A stretch of 64,000 nt of DNA, from positions 3,918,501-3,982,500 of the forward strand of contig OV121087.1 of NCBI GenBank assembly GCA_921293015.1, in the 5' to 3' direction. The stretch is from Phorcus lineatus. Taxonomy: Eukaryota; Mollusca; Gastropoda; Trochida; Trochidae. Position 1 is the first letter of the stretch, and every line of letters starts with the position of its first letter. Below, piece after piece: positions 51,538 to 61,140 of the stretch. The notes below the pieces were generated by a model that saw nothing but the letters and a program-made list of their open reading frames with translations, did not search any database and was not told the DNA's origin. The position numbers and the translations under genes are program-made.

Positions 51538-54480
51538 TAACGAAGTAAAAATCCTCCCCTCCTCTTTAAACGCATAAAAAACATGCATAGTCTTGTCTCT
51601 TTTTCACATGTGATCAAGTAAAACATAACCTGTCTGGCAGCCTAATGTAATTTATAACCTCACTTAATACTTACGTTAGTATTCCGCCTCTTGTAGGTAT
51701 TAAAGGTTAGTTAAATCTCTTGTTTTGCAATGGTAATGGATAGATGGGGATTACATAGAAGAAGCGAATCACTGTTCGGCAGATTTGAAAACGCTATACA
51801 GACGTAAGGCAATTATCTAGTACAGAATTTGCAGAACTTTCTCCTTTTGGCAATGATTAAGAAAAACGATACAGGTTGTATCGTAGGTCCAGACAAATCA
51901 CCAGGAATCTGTCTATTTTAATGCAACATGTGATGGTTCTCGTTATTTGATATAATGGACTGGTTTGTAATGCGTCTGCCAATTAATCAAGTACAATTTC
52001 GCCTGAGAGGTTTTACGATTTCCACATTTCAGTGTTTAGCAAGCGCAACATACAGGAGTGTCAAAATTGCAAAGATCAGATAATGTAAGATAATTAAATC
52101 CACATTTTTATATTATCACATGTGCCTCTATTGCTTACATGCCATTTCTGTTTCATTTATCTTTTACCTCTGAGCGTCATAATTGAACATAAATGATAAG
52201 GACTCCAAAACAGTACCAATCTATAAATGTACAACGCAGATACAACGAGAGGAGTCCCATAAGTAGTCAGCCTGACTATGTTATTTTTGTCCAATGTTTG
52301 AAAAGTTTCAAAACCTTTATAAAGGACTTATAACCAAAGCCTCATATTTTTACACATTTCATTTATACGCTCTTGGATGGCTTTGTCATACTGACAAAAT
52401 TAGATTTGATATATGTATAAATGAAGCAAAAGATATAATTATCTTTCAATTTTGACCTCGTGTGTACAATTATATGCATTTCAGGTAGGGAAAGTTAAAT
52501 AATAGAACTATTGTATGATTTCAAGTTTTGTTCGATCATTATACATTTGGATTGCTTGATTCATATTTGATTCATTATATATATATACATAAATTATTCA
52601 TGTTTGGTATCTTAATGCCCTTAAGCATTGTCAAAATTCAGGAATTAATGAGACAGGTATTCATGACTTATGAATACGTACAAGATGATGTGTATCAGAA
52701 ATTGATTTACAGACGTCTCACGATGCCCTAAATCGTATGTTTCAAAGTGACATATAACATCTTTCATAGAAATTTAGATAGGAGCCAAAATAAAAAAAAT
52801 AAAAAAGTTGAAATCGCTTTTTTAAAGTTACATTTTTATCTTTAACATGGCACAATTATTATATTTTCTTGTTTTCAATTGCAATCGAAGAACGGCCAAA
52901 TAAATGTAAAGAAGTCAAAATTCTGATTCCCATTTAATTGTTTATTAATTGAATTACCTGCTAAGCACTACCAAAATAAAGTTGTCGTCTTGTCTGCTGT
53001 CAATACGATTTCGAAAATACGGTTGAGCCATTGTCCGGTTTAAAAAATTTTTTTATTGTCTTTTTAATGCTCAGATTCTAAATTTCAGAAACAACAACTA
53101 CTTCTCGATCAGTTAAGACCATTTATGAAGTTGGACATATTTGACCCAAACACCTTACTCTGTGCCCCTTAAATGTTTCGCATGTAAAAGTTATATGTGA
53201 AATAGTTAATGACAGTCTATTCATTGAGCATTTTGCCTAAAGTTTAAAGTGGTGATCTCTTTGCAACTTTGCCATTACTAGTATTTCACAAACCGTAGAT
53301 AAACACTTTATTATGAATTTAATGCTTGATGCAACATGTGAACATGTCATTGACATTTTCTGAGGTTATTTCTGTAAATCAGTGTACAACGTGAAGTTAA
53401 TTATATTGAAGAGCTATATTCGTTATTGAAAACCTGTCCAGATTTTTATTCATTTCAGGTCAGCATATAATTTCTTTAGCATCGTACGGCGAGACACAAT
53501 GCTTTTTTAACTTGCTGTACATTTTGTAAAGCACTATCAAAACACTTATGTTTCCATATTTGTATGTGCTTTAGGTATTAAAGGTTTTGCGTGATCTGAG
53601 GGCATTTTAGCCGTTCTGTAATACAAAATGAGTGATTTTGTAAAGCCATAATTGCATACATTATTTTATTTGGAGGCAGTGAGACACTTTTCTTTTTATA
53701 CAAAACAACGTCCGTGTCATATTTAACCCAAACAACTTCAAATGATTTACTAATGGAATATATTTATGATGCCCTTTAATGGAAGGAGATATTCTTCTCA
53801 CAACTTATCACTCATCTTGCATGATCGTCATCACCACAAACGACCAGTGCCAAATCCAAGATGCCTATATCAAAATTAATCTCTCTGATACGTTTAACGG
53901 TGCTGATTAATTCTACTCGTTCTTTAGAGATTGTGTGCAGTGAAGGTGAAGGTCCCTACTGTACAAGTGATCAAAGGCAAACGACCTAAGAGGACAATAG
54001 CCCTTGATTACTGGCTTATCAGTTGCATTCAGTTGAAATAACCCATCTTTGAGAACGTAATTGTATTTCAAGGCATATCGTTGGAAATTGACCAGAATAT
54101 TGTTAATTCAAACGAACAATGGGCATGATGAGCGCCACTTATATTGATAATTTTATTAAGTGTCATTGAATTTATTTTGATAAGGATGATAATTTATGGA
54201 AATTACGAGGAATGTTAACAATATATCAGCTTAATTTTTAGATGTAGAAGGTATTTGTTTGCTTGTCTTCAGAATATAATTTCAGCAGAGAGTCTCTTAC
54301 ACAAACGAACCATAACTTTTCGCTTTTATTTGATGCCAATTAATTGTCTTTGGATAAGAAATTTTGATTAACGAAGAAACCAAATGAATTGTTATTGTTG
54401 TAAATATTTTTGAACTTCTTCAACAGTCATATGATATAATTCTTTACTCATATGAGACATCATATATGTGACATACATAG

Positions 54481-55519
54481 GGAAGCACAACGCGAGCAAG
54501 AGATATAATAGTGGGCATGGTAATCTGAAAGTTATTAATCCATTCAAAGCACACTATACAGCTGTTGAATTAAAAATGTAAGTTGCAGATTTCTACGTGG
54601 AGGTCATTTTCTAAACTATGACAGGCTTATCGTGGGAAATCGACCGAGGAGTCGATTTAATTAAATCTATTTGCAAAAGCTTTCTGAGGACGCAGTGTGT
54701 ATTGTTATGCAACAAGTACCTGCTTATTTTCGAACAGCAGGTTTTACTACTGAGTGAGCTAACAATTTTGTCAATTTTTTTTTGTCAGGTCCAAGTAGTC
54801 TCCAGTTACACTCAAGGGATCAAATGCCATTCCTCGGGTACTGGCAGTACTTTCTTCTTTCAGTTACAAGACAATATTTCAGATTATGCATTGTCAACAA
54901 ATACTGTCATCCTTTTGGTCGACTATTGATAAGCTTTACACGCAGTAATAATAAAATTGTGTAACATTCAAATATTTTCTGAATGCATAACATTTAATAT
55001 TTGTCATCATACATGTCTAATTATGACCAATCTAATGAATCAAGAGAAGCTTCAACACAGTAGTCTTATTTTCGCATGTACACATTTAATTAGGAACATC
55101 TGTGGCATTTTCCTTTGATTATTAACATACCAGTACCAGTATCAGTATCAGTACCACCAGTGGAGTCTTTAGTAGACGGCACAAGTGCTCTTCTGGTCGT
55201 ATCATTACGATAATTGTCTTACAATTGGTTTATTATATATACAGTCCAAATAGTGAACTATTTTTCAGTTGGAAGAATGCGACATACTAGGTGATTTTGC
55301 ATGTGTCTATGAGTGCTGAATGAAGAATGCATAAAGTAAATAAATGCAGCTTTATGCTTTCTGTTGCTTTTCAACATCTTCAATCACAATTCTTATTATT
55401 TTGCATTGGTATGCGCGCTATGCGCTCAATATAATTAAGGCAGCATGGTTGGAAACCACCTTCCTCTATAACAGAATAATAACTTTAACGTGTATTAATA
55501 TATATGTGATATAACGTGA
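54481..55519. other. Unassigned; one ~100-codon frame after a polypyrimidine tract
   Basis: A plus frame at 54618-54929 (103 codons) contains TTTTTTTTTGTCAG|GT at about 54775-54790, which looks like a splice acceptor. The sequence after it is open in two frames to about 54930-54964. The translations show no domain I recognise and no duplicate in copy B, so an exon is possible but unsupported. Confidence 0.3.
55127..55157. repeat. Short (CAGTAY) hexanucleotide-like tract
   Basis: CCAGTACCAGTATCAGTATC continuing as AGTACCACCAGTGG. A small imperfect tandem repeat. Confidence 0.8.
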
Positions 55520-57250
55520 ATGCCAGTTCTGTCTATTAGATAGTCTAGCAGAGACACGTGACAGAGACGTCTGTACTTAGTCACCCGGGCCAGGCCATCG
55601 CATCCTTTGTGAACCAATCGTAGGCAGATGTAGGAAACATTACACAGCTGTTAGCAAACCGACTTGATTGCATCTTGAAGGAGAAATAAGAGTAGATATT
55701 CGCAAAGGACAGATTCATGTACTAGGCACGGCTGTCAAATAGGCTTCAGTGGAATAGATGACCATATGTTTTTGATTTTCTTTAATTTAATGAGCTTTTA
55801 ACGTACCAAAGAGATTTATGTCTAGCAGTAAATTGTAAAATTTTAACATCAGTTGACATTTTGACGTGACGTTTGAGTGATATTCAATAGCACATGACAC
55901 TAACAAACAATGGGAATATGAAACTTCTGTTTGTTGATTATCATATAATTAATGAGTTAATATTAACTATACGGACCTCACAAAGTAAACATTTTATGTA
56001 AAAGGGGAAATAAACCAGATACAAATATAATTGAACCTTAAGCTAAAGCTTTTAATACTTCATTTAAATTGTTCTTAGCGAAGAGGGTATCGTAAATGCA
56101 TCAATATAAATAAATTGTTTGATTTCCCAAAATAGGTGAATAGATGAATATTTTAAGTTTTTGAATGCATGTCTTTAAAAAACAAATCTGATATTGCTCC
56201 AGACAGTTACATACATATATGTAGGTATGAATTCACAGAAACATTTACAGTAACTTCATTGAAATCAAATGTTCACAATCACATTTTAAACTATAAAATC
56301 CTGTAAATTGTAAATCTGAAATTTTGTAAATTGTGTTAAGAACGGAATATGCTCGAGTCGAAAATCAACACATAAAAAGAACCCAAGATCGTAGCAAAAA
56401 TTACAAGCGTCCTCTTGTGGTTGTTTCAGTATTCACGTTAAAAGTACATCGACGTATGCACTTGAGTTGGAGGATGAATTAGACTCTAATATGTACCCTT
56501 TGAAAGACTAAATGTTGTTACATCATTGGTATGACAATCTCAATGTTGAAAATTGTTCCTGCCTCAAATAATTTGTAATTCATCAAAAGTTATTTCAACT
56601 GAGCAATCCATATGCAATTATTCAACCTGTCCATATTCTCTTAGTACTGAAGTGCAAAGTACTTTACTGACCTATAGGAAATAATTCCATGACGAAATAC
56701 CAACTCGAGATACCTTGTGCTTGGCTCAATCCAGTTTCCATATGCTTAAAGAAACACTGATTTTGCTAGTTTAACTTGTCTATATTCCTATTTTTTGGTT
56801 TAAGGCAGTTTGTGTACATTTTACTCAGTAATTCAATATTAATGTAATGTTCATAAATAAAAGAATATTGTCATTACTCTGCGATATGTTTTCATCTTTA
56901 AAATTTTCAAACAGATAACGTGACCTTTAAGTATCCCTCTTTTAAAAAATACTGCTGTTTTTACATTGTAGTTTTGGCGCAATTCTTGAAATATGACAGT
57001 AGAATGTCAAACAAGAGATAAAAATCTGCGTGATTGACATTTTCCCGTGGTAATATAATTAAATTCTTCATTTCACTTACTTAGAATGACTTTTTGTATA
57101 TTGAACCAATTCAAATCACAGATTATAGATATATAAATTCGCTGTTACTTTATTATTGTTTATTGTACCCGTTGACTCCCATTGCAAAACCAACGTTTTA
57201 AAATTACTGTCATAACAATCAACTCTATACTCTGTCTGTATGCAAGAAAG
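55520..57250 (+). repeat. Second segmental duplication, copy 1 (partner at 59930-61140)
   Basis: Anchors shared with the partner: 55548-55740 (TAGCAGAGACACGTGACAGAGACGTCTG..., ACACAGCTGTTAGCAA, GATTGCATCTTG, GGCTGTCAAATAGGCTT), 55824-55840 (TATGTCTAGCAGTAAATT), and 56990-57215 (TTGAAATATGACAGTAGAATG, GATTGACATTTTCCCG, ACAGATTATAGATATATAA, TTACTGTCATAACA). The order and direction are the same. The middle part is not clearly alignable by eye. No frame is shared. Confidence 0.75.
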
Positions 57251-58254
57251 GTGGAAATAATTGAAAACGTAAGTCTACACAAATACATGAATTTCAATTA
57301 ACCTGACAGATTTCTTTTCATTCCTGCTCGAGAAACATTTGACATATAAAGCATCACCTAGTTTCATACAACCAACAAAATGATGTAAAATGTTTGCAGC
57401 CTGATAAATTTTGAGGAGACAGTCTTGTTATTGATAATCGATATTACAGGAACTATCACTGGGGCCATGATGCTTTCAATTTTAAAAGTTCGTGCGATAG
57501 ATTGACGTGGAATTTTGAAGAGCTTCAATGTTCGTGACCCTATCATATTCGGATACTTATTAGATTGATCTTAATATGTGATTGTTTCAGAATATATGTA
57601 ATTAACTTCTAAGATGTTCCTGTTCATTTTGGATCGCTTAGTCTACCGTTCAAGGTGACTAACGATCATACTTCCTTGAAACGAGTAGGCAAAAAGCAAA
57701 GGTGGGTTTCTATCATTTCATTCTACATTGGCTTAGCGATTACCCATTGAGTATGAACATCAATGACAACACATATAAATGAAGGAATTTTAAGCACCTA
57801 ATTACGAGCGTACATAGAATATATTTGACAATTATATCTTATCATTAAAATGTTGATGTTGAGTTTTTTTCGATGTCCCTACGCATTCAGTTCATGAATA
57901 CGTGAGAACCTTAAAATACACCTTTGGCAGACTCAGAGTAATGTGCAGAGATACCTGAATAATTTATTACGTTCCGACCGAATCAGTCGACCCTGAAAGC
58001 ATATTTTTGGGGAACGTATTTCTTGACTGTTTGTGACAAGGATTGGTTCTCAAGTAATAAAGGGCAAAAGAAACGATAACACGTATCATTGGCACATAGA
58101 AGACAAAATAACTAAACAATATACATTTTATTTAATTTTTTTCTGAAAAACGATTTAGAGTTTATTAAACATTTACATATTCAACTCTTTTCCATCAATC
58201 GGTTAACAAGTGGAGGTCATGAAATTGTCCTGCATTCGATCAGCAGCTTAGAAA
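57251..58254. other. Unassigned AT-rich sequence
   Basis: No supported gene; one 60-codon minus frame at 57364-57546 has no recognisable feature. The right-hand edge should contain one end of the Tc1-like remnant, but no terminal repeat could be placed. Confidence 0.4.
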
Positions 58255-58885
58255 ACGGTCAAATCAAAACATAGGCAATATCTTGTATGGTCGCCACTGG
58301 CCTGGATGCTTGCCCGAACTCGATGAGAAACACACCGGTAAGTTGGCACTGTCTGGTATTATCTCCATTTCCTTTGTTAGGGCTTGGGCAAGCTCTTTGA
58401 ATTCTCCTGGAACCATAGCTCTTGACCAGACACAACGCCCAAAATGGCTCAATAAATGTTCGATAGGTGATTGGTCAGGTGTCCTGGCAGGCCATGGCAG
58501 CACGTTGACGTTGTTTCCCCTGACAATACGGGTTGTTTGTGGACGGGCGTTATCCTACTGAAAAAGGGTTCTGTTGTTTTGCTGCTGCATGAACGGTAGG
58601 AGAAACGGGCGTAGAATCTGATCGATGAACCCCATCTCATCAACCACAACAAGATCAGTCTACCCTTGTCCTCTAATTCCTCCCCAAACCATGACGTTGC
58701 AACCTTGAAAGGGTTCAACCGTCTGCCTGCAAGAAACGTCACCAATTCTCACCACGACGTTGACAAACCCGCGCTTTGATCATTCCTGCACAGTTGGAAT
58801 CGACTCTTATCACAAAAGATTACCGTTCGCCAGTTCCAGGCTTGCCAATACCGTTACGTGCCCACTGGAGGCGTTGACGTGACAG
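58255..58885 (-). pseudogene. Tc1-like transposase, heavily broken
   Basis: Minus-strand pieces appear in Tc1 order but in different frames: RLQWAR near 58880; WRTVIFCDKSRFQL (first catalytic Asp, with the usual Glu after it changed to Lys) near 58820; QTVEPFQGCNVMVWGGI near 58700; then one frame through FIDQILRPFLLPFM, DNARP (second Asp) and LPWPARTPDQSPIEHL (catalytic Glu). The family end reads GDHTRY near 58275 in yet another frame. That long frame has two in-frame stops, at 58660-58662 and 58555-58557, the latter directly before the second catalytic Asp. The spacing from Asp to Glu is 30 residues, not 34, implying a 12-base deletion. At least three frameshifts are needed overall. The DNA-binding domain is not seen. 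It is older than the remnant at 40.6 kb but ends in the same GxHTRY motif, so both come from related Tc1-like lineages. Plus frames at 58283-58561 are shadows. Confidence 0.9.
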
Positions 58886-59352
58886 ATTTTATTTCATGTC
58901 AAATATACGCAAACAACAGTAACAAAATAATAATAGGGCTATGTAATCAAGTAAAGACACATAGTATATCATAATTATTCCGAATATTCACAGCAAAGGG
59001 CACATATGTTATCGAATCATCAGTGTAGACTGAGTTGCCAGTGTCAGTTAGGTCTGGACATTTAATCAATTCAGTTTATCCATTTAGTCTATGAAATCCT
59101 CTTACGAGACATGTGTTTGAGACACGTCTAATAGGTTTAAGATCTTTGCTGCGTCAAATGGACCGTCCCTTTCCAAATATATATCGTCCATACATGAGCA
59201 CACTTTCACATCCCTTGTTATGATTGATTCTAACGAGGATTTGAGACTGTTTATTCACTTTTGACAGACTGAGGAGAATCCTTTGTAGCTGTAAAATGAT
59301 CCAAGATGAACAACGATGTGGCTGTTTCGTCAAATTATATTTTGTCAGAAGC
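58886..59352. other. Unassigned sequence
   Basis: No gene or repeat could be supported between the Tc1-like remnant and the MITE-like element. Confidence 0.45.
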
Positions 59353-59353
59353 T

Positions 59354-59516
59354 TTAGCCAATCATTTGCTCAATTGGTTGTTTTTTACTCTATCGGTAAC
59401 ACATATAACTCGCCTTTGTACTCAAGATTTACTGAGCTTCTAACACAATAAAATGTGACGAAAGAGCCACATTTTTATTATTCAAAATACAACTACTTGA
59501 GCAAATGATTGGCTAA
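59354..59516. mobile_element. Candidate MITE: 163 bp with 20-bp perfect inverted ends
   Basis: The ends TTAGCCAATCATTTGCTCAA (59354-59373) and its exact reverse complement (59497-59516) flank about 123 bp. Weaker inverted similarity continues inward for another ~10-15 bp (a GTTGT block on both sides). The size, AT-rich interior and lack of coding fit a miniature inverted-repeat transposable element. No convincing target-site duplication is visible and no second copy is in the window, so the class is unknown. A plain hairpin-forming sequence is the alternative. Confidence 0.6.
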
Positions 59517-59929
59517 TTATCTGATATTACAGGAATGAAAACGAATTCAGGTCAATTATTCAATTATTTTCCTGGTTATGATTTATTGTATAGCAAAAGA
59601 AATTAATTATAAATGCACATATGTACTTTGTCATAGATCAGCAATGTACAAGTAGATGTAGAATGACGTCATTGAATGAAATTATGATGTTTTCCTGTAA
59701 AACAACAATTTATTTTGAAAATGTGTATTTGATACAACTTTTAACATGTTGTCGAGCTGACCACGGAAGTACGAAATAACTTATATTCTTTATCATAACT
59801 GGTTTTTCTTTGATGAACATTTAATATGAATTCTGTATATTGAACAATGAATTTCATGTTCATATTGCCAACACGTTGATAGTGTTACTTCTTTGAATTT
59901 TGTAATTTCTACAAATTAGTTTTTTCTTT

Positions 59930-61140
59930 ATGACCGTTTAGCAGAGACAAGTGTCAGAGACATCTGTTCTTCGTCACCGAGACCATCAACTTTTAAAAAT
60001 CTAAGTAGATTCAGGAAACGATTTACAGCTGTTAAGCAATCTATTCGATTGCATCTTGCAAGGTAGGTAAGAGAGTATAATCGCTAGGGACCAATCCAAG
60101 GAATGCTTCATGGCTGTCAAATGGGCTTAAGCAAAAGGGATGAGAATGCTTTCGCATTATTCAGTCGCTTTCTCTTATTATGAGTTTTTTTGTACCAGAC
60201 AGCCTTCATGTCTAGCAGTTAATTTAACATCATTACCCTCAGGCAGACCAGACCGCACCAAATCAGGTTTTGACGGTTATGAGGCAGCAATGCTTATACT
60301 AATGATATCCTATGACATCCTGGTTTAACCATCTTTTTTAACAAGAGGGGATGGCGAATTAAATAGTAGTTTGACATTGTGAGAGTTTGGTAACGTGCTC
60401 AACATTTCGTGAATTGAGCACGATAAAATGTAGTAGGAAGATAACTCCGACTTCAAAATCAAATTGTCAGCTATTGGCCAGGTAAAACCATATTTAAGCA
60501 CAAGAAAAGGATGCAGCCTTTGAATACATACAAAATTCATAAATATCTGCAAACCAAACATGGCATCACAAAGAATTGTCACAGTAACAAATTTGTGCTA
60601 AAACACTTACATGTTTCGCTTAAAAAACCTGAAACCAAAAACAAGCCCCAAAACGCAACTTCCATCAGCAAAGAAGCCCAAGCGCACATATTACAAAAGT
60701 GGCCTTATACATCAACTGAGAATAAAACAATCACCTTTAACAATCACCTAAGATTCGGTCTATCTCATGTTGATTTTCGCTTTGTCAGAGTAGCTTTATC
60801 AAATTTCAGAAGGTTTACTCTTGTAACCTATGTTTAAACTGAAAATGAAGATGAAGTTCATTGATATGTATCAAAACTACGTTAAACTTTTGAAGAAAGT
60901 CTTGAAATTGGACAGTTAAATGAAGAAACAGCAGAACATTTTAGCGATTGACATTTTCGTATGTAAATGATATTAAATTCCCTTTTTATCTAACTCGTAA
61001 TGAAAGTATTTGCTTTTGACATTTAACTTATCGAAAGGACAGATTATATAAGCCAAATGCTCAAATCTTTATTTGAATGTTAATTGTACGTGTTGATTTC
61101 ATTGAAAAATATATTACTTTCATAACAAAAATAAGTTATT
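59930..61140 (+). repeat. Second segmental duplication, copy 2 (partner at 55520-57250)
   Basis: Anchors: TAGCAGAGACAAGTGTCAGAGACATCTG at 59939 on, TTACAGCTGTTAAGCAA, GATTGCATCTTGC, GGCTGTCAAATGGGCTT, TCATGTCTAGCAGTTAATTT near 60206, then CTTGAAATTGGACAGTTAAATG near 60900, GATTGACATTTTCG and ACTTTCATAACA near 61120. It is shorter than copy 1. Frames at 60140-60328 and 60511-60837 lie in it, are not conserved in the partner and are not called. Confidence 0.75.

Larger units (their letters stand above)
38835..54480 (+). repeat. Large tandem segmental duplication, copy C
   Basis: Partner of copy B. Anchors: 38850 (TTTGGTAAAATCTGATTAT), 40300-40440 (TTAAGAGTGTTTACTA; CTTAATTACC), 41790-41900 (TTTAAGACCAAACAT), 43240-43550 (GATATCCTGAACCAGTCAGC), 45080-45270 (repeat J), 45880-46000 (AGTTGATATCATTATTGC), 46210-46330, 46580-46790 (CTTACTTCTGCTTGCTTTCC), 47210-47400 (TTCAAGCTTCC), 51620-52010 (ACATAACCTGTCTGGCAGCC) and 53835-54110 (GTGATCAAAGGCAAAC). 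It is longer than copy B because it carries a Tc1-like remnant and a 3.2-kb satellite. No protein-coding frame is shared with copy B. Confidence 0.85.

Noticed and set aside
58283..58561. Plus-strand 92-codon frame
   Set aside because: Antisense shadow of the broken Tc1-like transposase.
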